From Achromobacter sp. B7 (GTDB lineage Bacteria; Pseudomonadota; Gammaproteobacteria; Burkholderiales; Burkholderiaceae_B), in NCBI RefSeq assembly GCF_003600685.1, contig NZ_CP032084.1:1984001-2048000 (forward strand): a DNA stretch of 64,000 nt, given 5' to 3'. This document shows, piece by piece, positions 7,225-17,131 of the stretch (position 1 is the first letter of the stretch; each line of letters begins with the position of its first letter). Under the pieces are notes generated by a model. The model did not search any database, had not been told where the DNA came from, and worked only from the letters and a program-made list of their open reading frames with translations. The translations under genes were made by a program, and so were the position numbers.

Positions 7225-9006
7225 TCAGTGCGAATGCCGGGGATCGCCCCGCGTCTCGATCACTTTCAGATAAAGCGTTGCCGGTTCCAGGCAGCCCCCG
7301 GTCGACAATTGACCCACCATTTGCCGATAGATTTCCTGCCACGGCGTTTGCGAAGCCGGCGGCTGATACGGCGGTTCCTGCTTGCGCCGTTCCATCTCGG
7401 CGTCGTCCACCAGCGCGGTCACGCTACGCTGGTTCAGGTCTACGCGGATCTTGTCGCCCGTGCGCAGCAGCGCCAGGCCACCGCCCACGGCGGCTTCGGG
7501 CGACATATTCAAAATCGACGGGCTGGCCGACGTGCCGCTCTGCCGGCCATCGCCCAGGCAGGGCAGTGAATCGATACCGCGCTTGAGCAGGTGCGACGGC
7601 GGCGCCATGTTGACCACTTCGGCGCTGCCGGGGTATCCCACGGTGCCCGCGCCGCGTATCACCAGAATGCAGTGTTCGTCGATGTTCAGCGACGGGTCTT
7701 CGATGCGGGCGTGATAGTCCTCCGGGCCTTCAAAAACAATGGCGCGTGCCTCGAAGGCATTTTCCGAACCGGGTTCCGCTAGATACGTGCGGCGAAATGC
7801 CTCGCCCACCACCGACATCTTGATGATGGCGCTGTCGAAGAAGTTGCCCGACAGCACGATGAATCCGGCGCGATGCTTGAGCGGCGCCTCGCAGGTGCGG
7901 ATGACATCGGGGTCCCTCGTCTTGGACGCCGCGGCGATGTCGCCGATGCTGCGGCCCGATACGGTGGGGCAATCGGCGTGCAGGCGGCCGGCCGCCAGCA
8001 ATTCGTGCATGACGGCGGGCACGCCGCCCGCACGGTGAAAGCCTTCGCCCAGGTGTTCGCCGGCCGGCACGCAGTTCACCAGCAGGGGCACGTCTTCGCC
8101 CAGCCGTTGCCAATCGTCCAGGCTGAGGTCGATGCCGGCGTGGCGGGCCATGGCGATCAGGTGGGGCGGACAGTTGCTGGAGGCGCCCAGCGCCGAGGCC
8201 ACGACGATGGCGTTCTCAAAGGCCTCGCGCGTCAGGATGTGCGACGGGCGCAAGTCTTCCCGCACCATGTCGCAGATGCGCATGCCGGTGGCGTAGGCCA
8301 TCTGCGCGCGTTCGCGGTAGGGGGCGGGAATGCTGGCACACGTGGGCAAGGACATGCCCAGCGCTTCGGCCAGCGAGTTCATCGACAGCGCCGTGCCCAT
8401 GGTGTTGCAGTGCCCGACCGATGGCGATGACGCTGTCGCCAGCGTCATGAAACCCTCGTAGTCCAGCTTGCCCGCCGCCATCAAATTGCGTGCATGCCAG
8501 ATGACCGTGCCGGAACCCACCCGCTGGCCGTCGTGCCAGCCGTCCAGCATCGGTCCGCCCGACAGCACGATGGCGGGCAGGTCGACGGTGGCGGCGGCCA
8601 TCAGGCAGGCGGGCGTGGTCTTGTCGCAACCGGTGGTCAGGACCACGCCGTCCAGCGGATAGCCATGCAGGATCTCGACCAGGCCCAGATAAGCCAGGTT
8701 CCGATCCAGCGCGGCGGTGGGCCGCCGGCCCTGTTCGGCCAGCGGATGCACCGGGAACTCCATGGGGATGCCGCCCGCGTCGCGGATACCCGCCTTGATG
8801 CGCTCGGCCAGCGCCAAGTGATGCCGGTTGCAGGGCGCCAGGTCGCTGCCGGTCTGGGCGATGCCGATGATCGGCCGCCCGGATTGCAGTTCCTGCCGCG
8901 TCAGGCCGTAGTTAAGGTAGCGTTCGACGTAAATGGCCGTCATGTCGGCGTGCGCGGGATCGTCGAACCATTTCTGGCTGCGCAATTTGCGGGGTATCTG
9001 TGACAT
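7225..9006 (-). CDS. IlvD/Edd-family sugar-acid dehydratase (L-arabinonate/D-xylonate dehydratase-like)
   Basis: Likely dehydrates a C5 or C6 aldonic acid to a 2-keto-3-deoxy acid using a [2Fe-2S] cluster and Mg2+. At 593 residues it fits the pentonate dehydratase subgroup. Cys59, Cys127 and Cys200 stand exactly where the cluster ligands of the Rhizobium L-arabinonate dehydratase lie. The catalytic Ser is in DGRQSGT (about residue 490). It is the last gene of a leftward operon behind dctQ-, dctM- and dctP-like genes, so the TRAP system probably imports its substrate. The exact substrate cannot be read from sequence. Confidence 0.9.
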   Translation of the reverse strand: MSQIPRKLRSQKWFDDPAHADMTAIYVERYLNYGLTRQELQSGRPIIGIAQTGSDLAPCNRHHLALAERIKAGIRDAGGIPMEFPVHPLAEQGRRPTAALDRNLAYLGLVEILHGYPLDGVVLTTGCDKTTPACLMAAATVDLPAIVLSGGPMLDGWHDGQRVGSGTVIWHARNLMAAGKLDYEGFMTLATASSPSVGHCNTMGTALSMNSLAEALGMSLPTCASIPAPYRERAQMAYATGMRICDMVREDLRPSHILTREAFENAIVVASALGASSNCPPHLIAMARHAGIDLSLDDWQRLGEDVPLLVNCVPAGEHLGEGFHRAGGVPAVMHELLAAGRLHADCPTVSGRSIGDIAAASKTRDPDVIRTCEAPLKHRAGFIVLSGNFFDSAIIKMSVVGEAFRRTYLAEPGSENAFEARAIVFEGPEDYHARIEDPSLNIDEHCILVIRGAGTVGYPGSAEVVNMAPPSHLLKRGIDSLPCLGDGRQSGTSASPSILNMSPEAAVGGGLALLRTGDKIRVDLNQRSVTALVDDAEMERRKQEPPYQPPASQTPWQEIYRQMVGQLSTGGCLEPATLYLKVIETRGDPRHSH

Positions 9007-9048
9007 ATGGAGCTCGCTTGCTTCGCGTGGGCGATCAGTAAAAAGGCG

Positions 9049-10065
9049 TCAGTTGCGCGCCTTCTGGATCTCATCATTCAACTGCTTGATGAGGTCGGGG
9101 CCCAGTTCCTGCGTGTATTTGTCGACCACCGGCTGGACCTTCTGGCGCATGCGCGCGACTTCCTCGGGGCTGACGGTGTTGATCTTCATGCCGGCCTTTT
9201 CAAGGGTGGTCATGGCCTTGGTGGAATCCGCGCGGCTGTCCTTGCGTTCAAATTCGCGCGATGCCTCGGCCGCCTGGCGCACCAGCTTCTGTTCGTCGGG
9301 CGACAGCGTGTCCCACCACTTCTTGGACGCCAGCACCACCCACGGCGTATAGACGTGGCGCGTGATGGTCAGGAAGGGCTGCACTTCGTAGAACTTGCTG
9401 CTTTGAATTGTCGTGATGGGGTTTTCCTGCCCGTCGACCGTGCGCGTTTCCAGGGCGGTGAACAGCTCCGAGAACGGCATGGGCACGGCATTGGCACCCA
9501 GCGTATTGAAAACGCCCAGCGCGATCTGGTTTTGCATGACGCGCAGCTTGATGCCTTGCAGGTCTTCCGCGCGCGCGATCGGGCGCTTGGAGTTGGTCAT
9601 GTTGCGAAAGCCGTTTTCCCAATAGACAAGGCCGACCAGCCCCTTGGCTTCCAGCTTCTTCAACAGGTCCTGGCCCAGTTGCCCATCCAGCACCGCATCG
9701 GCTTCTTTTTCGCTGTTGAATAGGAAGGGCAGGTCGAACACGCCGAATTCCTTGACCATCCCGGCCAACGGCGCGGTGGACCCGACCATCATTTCCTGGG
9801 CGCCGCCCGCCAGCGCGCCTTGCATCTGTTCGTCGGAACCCAGGTTGGCCGAGCCGAAGGTCTTCATCTTCAACTTGCCGCCGCTGACTTTTTCAAGCTC
9901 TTGCGCCAGGAAGCGCGCGGCGCGGCCCTGGACGCTTTCTTCGTTCAGGCCGTAGCCGAAACGGATCAGGCGCGGCTTGACGTCGGCCGCGGCGGCCACG
10001 CCGGCAACGGCGCAGGACAGCGCGGTGGCCAGCACGAGTAAACGGGTTTTGAATCGATAGGTCAT
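9049..10065 (-). CDS. TRAP transporter periplasmic receptor DctP
   Basis: A 338-residue solute-binding protein with a Sec signal peptide cleaved after AAAADV-type residues (about 27). It has the DctP core, including GSDEQMQGALAGGAQEM, DLPFLF and the conserved carboxylate-binding Arg region LQGIKLRVMQNQ. The ribosome site AAGGAGGAG before the ATG is very strong, consistent with the high expression needed for a receptor. It lies between the DctM permease gene and the dehydratase gene, so a sugar acid is the likely ligand. Confidence 0.93.
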   Translation of the reverse strand: MTYRFKTRLLVLATALSCAVAGVAAAADVKPRLIRFGYGLNEESVQGRAARFLAQELEKVSGGKLKMKTFGSANLGSDEQMQGALAGGAQEMMVGSTAPLAGMVKEFGVFDLPFLFNSEKEADAVLDGQLGQDLLKKLEAKGLVGLVYWENGFRNMTNSKRPIARAEDLQGIKLRVMQNQIALGVFNTLGANAVPMPFSELFTALETRTVDGQENPITTIQSSKFYEVQPFLTITRHVYTPWVVLASKKWWDTLSPDEQKLVRQAAEASREFERKDSRADSTKAMTTLEKAGMKINTVSPEEVARMRQKVQPVVDKYTQELGPDLIKQLNDEIQKARN

Positions 10066-10093
10066 GGTGCTCCTCCTTGGGGTTTTTTTGCCG

Positions 10094-11374
10094 CTAGTGC
10101 ATCCAGCGTGCGGGTACGGTGATCAGCTCGGGGAAGATCACCAGCAGGACCAGCAGGCCCGTGTAGGCCACGACGTAGCGCCACACGCCCCTGCAGATGG
10201 TTTCCATATTGATGCGGGCCACGCCGCACACCACGTTCAGCACGGTGCCCACGGGCGGAGTCAACAAGCCCACGCAGCCCACCATCACGAACATGACGCC
10301 GAAGTAGACGGGGTCGATGCCGGCTTTGGTGACCACGGGCATCAGCACCGGCGCCAGGATCAGGATGGTGGGCGTCAGGTCCATGACCGTTCCCACCAAT
10401 GTCAGCAGCAGCAGCAGGGCGAACATCAGCAGCTTGGGCTGGTCCATGACCGGTTCGAGCAGCGCAATCAGGTCTTGCGGCATGTCGGCCAGCGTGATCA
10501 TGTAGGACGACACCATCGCGGCGGCCACCAGGAACATGACGACGGCGGTGGTGCGCGCGGCGTTCACGAACAACGGCAGCAGGTCGCGCAGCCCGATCTC
10601 GCGGTAGACGAACAGACTGACGCCCAGCGCGTACACGGCGGCCACCACGGCGGCTTCCGTCGGCGTGAACACCCCGCCGCGCAGCCCGCCGATGATGATG
10701 ACGGGCAGCATCAGCGCCCATATCGATTCGCGCAGCGCCTTCAGGCGGTTGCGCCACGGTTCACGCGGCGACGGCTTGATGCTGCCGTGCTTGCGCGCTA
10801 CCCATGTCCATACCGCCACCAGCGTCAAGCCCATCATCAGCCCGGGGGCGATGCCCGCGAAGAACAGCTTGGTGATCGATACGTTGGTAGCCACCCCGAA
10901 GATGATGAACGAGATGGACGGCGGGATGATGGGGGCAACAATGCCGCCCGCCGCGATCAGCCCGGACGCCTGCCCGGCGTCGTACCCCTTTTCACGCAGC
11001 ATGGGGATCAGCAAGGAGCCCAGCGCGGCGGCGTCGGCCACCGCCGAGCCGGACAAGGCGGCCAGCAGCACGCTGGCAAAAATGGCCACGTAGCCCAGGC
11101 CGCCCTGGACGTGCCCGACAAACATGCTGGCCAGGCGCACGATACGTCGGGATATGCCGCCGGCATTCATGAGTTCGCCCGCCAGCATGAACAGCGGGAC
11201 GGCCATCAGCGTGAAGCTGTTGGCGCCCGTCAGCATGTTCTGCGCGAGGATTTGGGTATCGAAGAAGTCCAGCTGGAACATCATGGCCAGCGCGCTGAGC
11301 AGCAGCGCGAAGGCAATCGGCATGCCCAGGGCGATCAGCCCCAGCAGTACAAGCAGGAAGAGGGTCAGAATCAT
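10094..11374 (-). CDS. TRAP transporter large permease DctM
   Basis: A 426-residue inner-membrane protein with about 12 helices. It catalyses Na+-driven uptake together with DctQ and DctP. Typical blocks include PLFMLAGELMNAGGIS, GGLGYVAIFASVLLAALSGSAVADAAALGS and GGIVAPIIPPSISFIIFG. The reading frame extends upstream to 11488, but the first 38 residues there are not permease-like. The Met at 11374 (MILTLFLLVLLGL) is the natural start. The gap to the DctQ stop is 55 bases. Confidence 0.94.
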   Translation of the reverse strand: MILTLFLLVLLGLIALGMPIAFALLLSALAMMFQLDFFDTQILAQNMLTGANSFTLMAVPLFMLAGELMNAGGISRRIVRLASMFVGHVQGGLGYVAIFASVLLAALSGSAVADAAALGSLLIPMLREKGYDAGQASGLIAAGGIVAPIIPPSISFIIFGVATNVSITKLFFAGIAPGLMMGLTLVAVWTWVARKHGSIKPSPREPWRNRLKALRESIWALMLPVIIIGGLRGGVFTPTEAAVVAAVYALGVSLFVYREIGLRDLLPLFVNAARTTAVVMFLVAAAMVSSYMITLADMPQDLIALLEPVMDQPKLLMFALLLLLTLVGTVMDLTPTILILAPVLMPVVTKAGIDPVYFGVMFVMVGCVGLLTPPVGTVLNVVCGVARINMETICRGVWRYVVAYTGLLVLLVIFPELITVPARWMH

Positions 11375-11429
11375 TGCAAAGGTCCGGGCGGGGTGGGGGC
11401 GGGCGCGTTGGGGGCGGGCGGAGCCCGAC

Positions 11430-11972
11430 TCAGACCGAGGGGTCTTCGGGACTGGATTCCGCCGGCAGGGGGCCGCCGGCCAGCACACGGATAATGTCGA
11501 TGACGGTCAACAGGCCCATGGCCACGGACGCGTACAGCGCCGCCGTGTTGAACACCGCCAGGCGCATGCCGGTGACGGGCAGCACCGTGTCCATGCCGAT
11601 CACGGTCTGTACCCAGCTGCCGCGTGCCATCAGCCACAGCACCCACAACACCAACAACTGGCAGAAGATGTGCGAGACACGACGCGCGGCGGGGCCGAAG
11701 CGTTCAACCAGCATGGTGACGCCGATGTGCTGGTGGTCGCGCAATGCAATGACGGCGCCCAGGAAGATCAGCCACACAAACGCCAGGCGGGATACCTCGT
11801 CGGACGCGTTGATGCCGGAATTGAACAGATAGCGCAGCGCCACGTTGCCGAACAGCAGCACGACCATGACGACCAGACAGGCGACCATCAGCCAGGTCTG
11901 TAACGCAAAACACCAATCGGCGGCACGGGCCAGCGGCGAACCGCCGCGCTGCCCGGAAGGGAAGGCTTGCAT
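11430..11972 (-). CDS. TRAP transporter small permease DctQ
   Basis: A 180-residue four-helix membrane protein. Conserved features are the NVALRYLFNSGINASDEVSRLAFVWL block and ALRDHQHIGV. It is the first gene of the leftward dctQ-dctM-dctP-dehydratase operon. The start has an AGGAGA ribosome site. A LacI-type operator lies about 52-67 bases upstream. Confidence 0.92.
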   Translation of the reverse strand: MQAFPSGQRGGSPLARAADWCFALQTWLMVACLVVMVVLLFGNVALRYLFNSGINASDEVSRLAFVWLIFLGAVIALRDHQHIGVTMLVERFGPAARRVSHIFCQLLVLWVLWLMARGSWVQTVIGMDTVLPVTGMRLAVFNTAALYASVAMGLLTVIDIIRVLAGGPLPAESSPEDPSV

Positions 11973-12023
11973 GTTTGTCTCCTGCCCGGTTTTTCTGGGC
12001 TTTTTTCGCTTATGCTTTGGCGG

Positions 12024-12039
12024 ATGTTAGCGCTAACAT
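12024..12039. promoter_or_regulatory. Perfect 16-bp LacI-family operator
   Basis: ATGTTAGCGCTAACAT is a perfect palindrome with the central CG typical of LacI/GntR(gluconate)-type operators. It lies between the divergent dctQ and lacI-type genes, 52 and 67 bases from their starts, and could control both. Confidence 0.82.
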
Positions 12040-12105
12040 TTCGCTTTTGGCAAGCCCCTGTTTTTTGAGTCAGACTACGCGCTTCCCACCCGACCACGAA
12101 GGCCA

Positions 12106-13131
12106 ATGTCCATCCGTAAACCCCGCAGTTCGCACGCTGGCCGCGTCACCATGCAAGAGGTGGCGCGCCGCGCCGGCGTCAGCGCCATCACCGTGTCGCG
12201 CGCGTTGCGCACACCGGACAAAGTGGCCGAGGCGCTGCGCCTGCGCATCGCGCGCGTCTGCCAGGAGCTGGGGTACGTGCCCAACCATGCCGCCAGCGCG
12301 CTGGCTTCGGCGCGCTCGCAGACCATCGTTGTGCTGATCCCGTCGCTCAGCAACGTGGTGTTCGTGGACATTATTTCCGGCATCAAGGAAGTGTTGGACC
12401 AGCATGGCTATCACATGCTGATCGGGGTAACGGGGTATTCGCCGGATGCCGAGGAAGCCTTGCTGCGCAAGTATCTACAGCATTCGCCGGACGGGTTGAT
12501 CCTGACCGGTATCGACCACAACCCCGGCACATGGGCCTTGCTGCGCACGCAGCGCATGGCCACGGTGCACACCATCGAAACATTGGCGGGCGCCGAGGAC
12601 ATGAGCGTCGGCTTTTCGCAATTTGACTCCGGCTATGCCGCCTGCCGCCATTTGGTGGAACGTGGCCGTCGACGCATCGGCATCATCGGCGCGCAGTTGG
12701 ACCCGCGTTCATTGCGCCGCTGCGAAGGGGCGCGGCAGGCGCTGCGTGATGCGGGTTGCTACGACGCCACGCTTGAAATCATGACGCCGGAGAAGTCGTC
12801 GATCAGTCTGGGGGCGTCCTTGCTGGAATCCTTGCGCCAGCAGCATCCGGATTGCGACGCGGTCTTTTTCTGCAACGATGACTTGGCGCAAGGCGCCGTG
12901 TTTCAGTGCGGCAGGCTGGGCGTGCGCGTACCCGAGCAGATGGCCCTGGTCGGCTTTCATGACCTGGCCGGCACAGCCTGGACGACCCCACCGTTGTCCA
13001 CGATTGCCACGCCGCGTTACCAGATCGGCGTGTCCGCAGCCGGCTTGCTGATGCAGCACCTGGCGGGTGAGCCTATCGCCCAGCGGCACGTGGACCTGGG
13101 TTTCACGCTGGTGCAGCGCGAAACCAGCTGA
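12106..13131 (+). CDS. LacI-family transcriptional regulator (gluconate-repressor-like)
   Basis: A 341-residue regulator. The helix-turn-helix at residues about 15-40 (TMQEVARRAGVSAITVSRALRTPDKV) matches the GntR/IdnR branch of LacI proteins. The rest is a periplasmic-binding-protein-like sensor domain, including GFHDLAGTAWTTPPLSTI. It is divergent from the TRAP-dehydratase operon with a perfect palindrome between them. The simplest model is repression relieved by the imported sugar acid or a product of the dehydratase. It ends tail to tail with the EamA gene, ten bases apart. Confidence 0.93.
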   Translation: MSIRKPRSSHAGRVTMQEVARRAGVSAITVSRALRTPDKVAEALRLRIARVCQELGYVPNHAASALASARSQTIVVLIPSLSNVVFVDIISGIKEVLDQHGYHMLIGVTGYSPDAEEALLRKYLQHSPDGLILTGIDHNPGTWALLRTQRMATVHTIETLAGAEDMSVGFSQFDSGYAACRHLVERGRRRIGIIGAQLDPRSLRRCEGARQALRDAGCYDATLEIMTPEKSSISLGASLLESLRQQHPDCDAVFFCNDDLAQGAVFQCGRLGVRVPEQMALVGFHDLAGTAWTTPPLSTIATPRYQIGVSAAGLLMQHLAGEPIAQRHVDLGFTLVQRETS

Positions 13132-13140
13132 ACGGCGGAC

Positions 13141-14034
13141 TTAGCCTGCACGACGCATGGCCAGGAAAACACCCGACGCCATGATCAACGCCATGCCCGC
13201 CAGCGCCAGGGCGTCGGGCGGGCGTTGGAACCAGAAGGTGCTGAACAGCACGGCCAGCAGCAGTTGAAAATAGTTCAACGGCGCCAGGGTGGCTGCCGAG
13301 ACGCGTTGGAATGCGGCAATCAACAACACCTGCGCCAACCCGCTGCATGCGCCCAGCGCGATGATGATCGCGGCGTCGCCAGGCGTGGGCCAGGGGTCGG
13401 GCAGAAAGAAGGGCGCCGGCAGCGCCGTGACGATCAGGCAGATGATTGCCGTATACGCATACTGCACCGGCCCGGGCACCTTGCCCGACAGCTTGCGCGT
13501 GAGCACCTGGAAGATCGCGTAGCAGATTGCCGACACCGCCATCAACAGCGTGCCCAACAGCGGCAAGTCGCCGCCGGGCCGCACAATCAGCAGCATGCCG
13601 GCAAAGCCGACGGCCACCGCCAGCCATTGCACGGGGCGCACGCGCTCGCCCAGCAGCCAAGGCGACAGCGCCACCATGATGAGCGGCGACGTGAAGTAGA
13701 TGGCGGTGGCTTCCGACAAAGGCATCCAGATCAGCGCGGTCATGAAGCACGTGGCCACGGTGGCCAGCGTGACGCCGCGCAGGATCAACAGCGGTTTTTC
13801 GGGGGCATCGCGCAGGCGCATCCCGCTACCGTGACGCCATAGCATGGTGATGGCCAGAACAATCACCGCCAGATACCGCATCACATTCAAGAACGGCGCG
13901 GGGTAGCGTTCCAGCATGTACTTGGACCCCGCGTCGAACGTGGCAAAGGCCACCAGCGCGGCGAAGAACAACAGGATGCCCGCATTGCGCGAGGCGGCAG
14001 GGGGAGGCAGGACGGCGGCGGGAACAGAGGCCAT
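13141..14034 (-). CDS. EamA/DMT-family transporter
   Basis: A 297-residue protein with ten predicted membrane helices in two EamA repeats (about residues 18-150 and 160-293). Family members export or import small metabolites. It is the last gene of the leftward cluster that starts with the GntR regulator at 22897. Only 15 bases separate it from the acetylpolyamine amidohydrolase-like gene. A role in exporting a product of that pathway is possible but not shown. Confidence 0.88.
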   Translation of the reverse strand: MASVPAAVLPPPAASRNAGILLFFAALVAFATFDAGSKYMLERYPAPFLNVMRYLAVIVLAITMLWRHGSGMRLRDAPEKPLLILRGVTLATVATCFMTALIWMPLSEATAIYFTSPLIMVALSPWLLGERVRPVQWLAVAVGFAGMLLIVRPGGDLPLLGTLLMAVSAICYAIFQVLTRKLSGKVPGPVQYAYTAIICLIVTALPAPFFLPDPWPTPGDAAIIIALGACSGLAQVLLIAAFQRVSAATLAPLNYFQLLLAVLFSTFWFQRPPDALALAGMALIMASGVFLAMRRAG

Positions 14035-14049
14035 GGTGCTTGCCGCGCG

Positions 14050-15114
14050 TCAGGCGCCGGCGTGGCCCAGGCCTTGCAGGAATGCGTCCAGCGCAGGCCC
14101 GATCGCCTGCACCATATAGCCGCCTTCCTGCACGACGACGGTGGGCAGGCGCAAGCTGGCCACGCGCGCGCCAATGTCGCGGTACGCGTCGATGTCCAGC
14201 TTCAGCACGCTGATGGGGTCGTCCTTGTAGGTGTCAAAGCCCAACGCCAGCACCAGCGCTTGCGGGGCGTACCCAGACAGTGCCGTCAGCGCGGTGTCCA
14301 GCGCGGCCAGGAACGGGTCGTTGCCTGAACCGTGCGCCAGCGGCAGGTTCAGGTTGCAGCCTTCGCCCGCGCCATGGCCACGTTCCTCGGCGTAGCCGGT
14401 GTAGAAGGGGTAGTAGGCGCCGGGGTCGGCGTGCAGCGACACCGTCATGACGTCCGCGCGCTGGTAGAAGATGTTCTGCGTGCCGTCGCCATGGTGGGCG
14501 TCCACATCCAGCACCGCCACTTTGGACCAGGTCTGTAGCAGGCGGCTGGCCGCCGCCGCGCTGCTGTTCAGATAGCAGAAGCCGCCGGCGCGATCCCGGT
14601 GTGCGTGGTGGCCTGACGGCCGGCACAGCGCGTACGCCATGCCCGACGTGCCGGCAACGTGATCGGCGGCCGCCACCGCACTGTGCGTGGAGCGCAGCGC
14701 CGAACGCCAGGTCTGCGGCCCGATGGGGCAAGACAGGTCGCTTAGGTAGTACCCCGCTTGCGCCACGATGGACGGAGACGGGCAGGGCCCGCGCCCCGCC
14801 TGCTCCACGCGGCCGTTGTAGTAAGGCGATAGGTTGGGCAACACTTCCGGGCCCGGGTCCACGCCGGGCGCCTTCAACGATTGCCAGCGCGTGTAGGCGG
14901 TTTCCAGGAAGTTCAGGTAGTCGGCGCTGTGGATGCTTTCCAGCGGTTTGCGGCCATAGTCCGAAGGCGCCTGGACCTGGATGCCGCGCGCTGTCAAAGC
15001 GCCTTGCAGGCTTTCCGCTCGGGACGGCAGGTCGGTAGGCGCGCTGATCCGCCCCAAGCGCATGAACTGCTGCGGGGTGTGCAGCAATTGTTCTTCCGAG
15101 AAAAACGCCTTCAT
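14050..15114 (-). CDS. Histone deacetylase-family amidohydrolase (acetylpolyamine aminohydrolase-like)
   Basis: Zn-dependent deacetylase of 354 residues. Catalytic and metal residues align with acetylpolyamine amidohydrolase of Mycoplana: the His pair His169-His170 (PSGHHAHRD), Zn ligands Asp205 and His207 (DVDAHHGDG) and Asp294 (GFDTYKDDP), and catalytic Tyr333 (EGGYM). The loop insertion before the His pair (residues about 80-125) also matches that subgroup. An upstream extension to 15210 was rejected because Met 15114 has a GAGGA ribosome site and the family N terminus MKAFFSEEQ. Likely substrates are N-acetylated polyamines or similar amides. Confidence 0.9.
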   Translation of the reverse strand: MKAFFSEEQLLHTPQQFMRLGRISAPTDLPSRAESLQGALTARGIQVQAPSDYGRKPLESIHSADYLNFLETAYTRWQSLKAPGVDPGPEVLPNLSPYYNGRVEQAGRGPCPSPSIVAQAGYYLSDLSCPIGPQTWRSALRSTHSAVAAADHVAGTSGMAYALCRPSGHHAHRDRAGGFCYLNSSAAAASRLLQTWSKVAVLDVDAHHGDGTQNIFYQRADVMTVSLHADPGAYYPFYTGYAEERGHGAGEGCNLNLPLAHGSGNDPFLAALDTALTALSGYAPQALVLALGFDTYKDDPISVLKLDIDAYRDIGARVASLRLPTVVVQEGGYMVQAIGPALDAFLQGLGHAGA

Positions 15115-15133
15115 GGTGGTCCTCGCTGACGCG

Positions 15134-15448
15134 TCAAGCCTGTTTGATTTCGATTTCGACAAAAACGAATTCGGTGTCGCTGGGGTTGATGACGTTGTGC
15201 TCAACGCCAACCGGTCGATAGTAGGCGATGCCGGTGGTGAGTTGGCTGGTGACCTCGCCGTCGGGCGTTTCCAGCAACAGCGGGCCGGTCGTTTGCGGGA
15301 CCACGACGTAGTTCATGCCGTGGCGATGCCAGCCGGTTTCACCACCGGGCGGAAAGCGCCATTCGGTGACGGTGACGCGGTCGTTGTCGATCTGCACGGT
15401 GGGAATGGCGGCGGGGCGTTGCACGGGGGATGCTCCTGAAGTGGTCAT
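15134..15448 (-). CDS. Small cupin-domain protein
   Basis: A 104-residue single cupin. Motif 1 is visible as GGETGWHRHGMNYVVV with two His that could bind metal. Motif 2 around PVGVEHNVINPSD holds another His. Small cupins of this kind are often isomerases, dioxygenases or metabolite sensors. It lies between the peptide ABC ATPase gene and the deacetylase gene in the same direction, so it probably serves the same pathway. Confidence 0.85.
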   Translation of the reverse strand: MTTSGASPVQRPAAIPTVQIDNDRVTVTEWRFPPGGETGWHRHGMNYVVVPQTTGPLLLETPDGEVTSQLTTGIAYYRPVGVEHNVINPSDTEFVFVEIEIKQA

Positions 15449-15487
15449 GCGTCGTGGTGTCGGTGTGGGTGTGGGTGTAGGGGGCGA

Positions 15488-17122
15488 TCAGGCCATTGTC
15501 GCTTGCGTGGGGTCCCAGTGCTGACCGGGCACGGCGGCAATCAACTGGCGCGTGTAGGCATGCTGCGGCTTGTCGAAAATCTGGGTCGGCGACCCGTATT
15601 CCACGACCTTGCCACGGTGCATTACCAGCACGGAATTGCAGATCTGCGCCGCGACCCGCAAATCGTGGGTGATGAATACCAGCGCAATCTGCAAGCGCTG
15701 TTGCAAGTCGTGCAGCAGTTGCAGCACCTGCGCCTGCACCGAGACGTCCAGCGCCGACACGGATTCATCGGCCACCAGCACCTTGGGTTCCAGCGCCAGC
15801 GCCCGCGCGATGCCGATGCGCTGGCGTTGCCCGCCCGAGAACTGGTTGGGGTAGCGATCAAAGGCGGACGGGTCCAGCCCCACCAGCGACAGCAGTTCGC
15901 GCACGCGCGCCTCGGCCTTGGCGCGCGGCACGCCGTTGGCCACGGGGCCATCGCTGATGATGCGGCCCACGGTGTGGCGCGGGTTGAGCGAGGCAAAAGG
16001 GTCCTGGAAGATCATCTGGATATCGTGGCGCAGCGGGCGGAAACGCGATTCCGACATCGCGGCGATATCCTGGCCATTGAAGATCAGTTGCCCGCCGTTG
16101 ATGCCCACCAGCTTCAGCAGGCATTTGCCGATCGTCGATTTGCCCGACCCGGATTCGCCGACGATGCCCAGTGTTTCGCCACGTCGTACGCTGAAGCTGA
16201 CGCCGTCAACGGCATGCACCTCGCGTTTGCCGCCGAGCCAGCCGTGGCCGATGACGTACGTCTTCTTCAGGTCTATCACTTCCAGCACGGGCGCGTCATT
16301 GGCGGTGGCCACGCGTTCCTCGCCACGCCGATGCGGCACCGCCGCGATCAGCCGTTGGGTGTACGGGTGGCGCGGACGGTTCAGTACGTCTTCGGCGGGG
16401 CCTTGCTCCACCAACACGCCTTTTTCCATGACGGCGACACGGTGGGCAATTTCGGCCACCACGCCGAAATCGTGCGTGACAAACATCACGCCCATGCCTT
16501 TCTCTTTCTGGATGCGCGCAATCAGCGCCAGGATCTGCGCTTGCGTGGTGACGTCCAGCGCCGTGGTGGGCTCGTCCGCGATCAGCAGGGCTGGCTCCAG
16601 CGCCAGCGCCATGGCGATCATCACGCGTTGGCGCTGGCCGCCCGACAGCCGGAACGGATACACGTGATACAGCGTTGCCGGGTCCGGCAAGCCCACAAAA
16701 TCCAGCAATTCAAGCGTGCGCTTCATACGCTCGGCGCCCGGGTAGGCATCGTGTACGCGCATGACTTCGCTGATCTGCTCCCCCACGGTCATCAACGGGT
16801 TCAGCGCCGACAGGGGTTCCTGGAAAATCATCGCCATGTCCTTGCCGCGCATGGCTTGCAACGTGGCTTCGTCCTGCTGCAACAGGTCTTTGCCGCGAAA
16901 GAGAATGCGGCCCTGCTGCGGCGTCAGGTAGTCCGGCAGCAGGCCCATGATGGCGTTGGCGCTCATGGACTTGCCCGATCCGGATTCCCCCACGATGCAC
17001 AGGATTTCGCCGGCGCGGATGTCGTAGGAAACGTCTTGCACGGCAAAGGGCCGGTCGCCGCCGCGAGGCAGCGCGATACTCAGGTTCTGGATGGACAGCA
17101 AGGGCGTGGCTTCGGTCGTCAT
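15488..17122 (-). CDS. Fused dipeptide/oligopeptide ABC transporter ATPase (DppD-DppF type)
   Basis: A 544-residue protein with two complete ABC ATPase domains. Each has GESGSGKS (Walker A), a signature ([16 protein letters not shown]) and Walker B with LLIADEPT or VLVADES. The first half resembles DppD and the second DppF. This is the fused layout seen in GsiA-like systems. A strong AGGAGG site precedes the ATG, nine bases after the DppC-like stop. One oddity is that the second Walker B reads ADESVSALD, with Ser where most have Pro-Thr. Confidence 0.94.
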   Translation of the reverse strand: MTTEATPLLSIQNLSIALPRGGDRPFAVQDVSYDIRAGEILCIVGESGSGKSMSANAIMGLLPDYLTPQQGRILFRGKDLLQQDEATLQAMRGKDMAMIFQEPLSALNPLMTVGEQISEVMRVHDAYPGAERMKRTLELLDFVGLPDPATLYHVYPFRLSGGQRQRVMIAMALALEPALLIADEPTTALDVTTQAQILALIARIQKEKGMGVMFVTHDFGVVAEIAHRVAVMEKGVLVEQGPAEDVLNRPRHPYTQRLIAAVPHRRGEERVATANDAPVLEVIDLKKTYVIGHGWLGGKREVHAVDGVSFSVRRGETLGIVGESGSGKSTIGKCLLKLVGINGGQLIFNGQDIAAMSESRFRPLRHDIQMIFQDPFASLNPRHTVGRIISDGPVANGVPRAKAEARVRELLSLVGLDPSAFDRYPNQFSGGQRQRIGIARALALEPKVLVADESVSALDVSVQAQVLQLLHDLQQRLQIALVFITHDLRVAAQICNSVLVMHRGKVVEYGSPTQIFDKPQHAYTRQLIAAVPGQHWDPTQATMA

Positions 17123-17131
17123 GTTGGCCTC

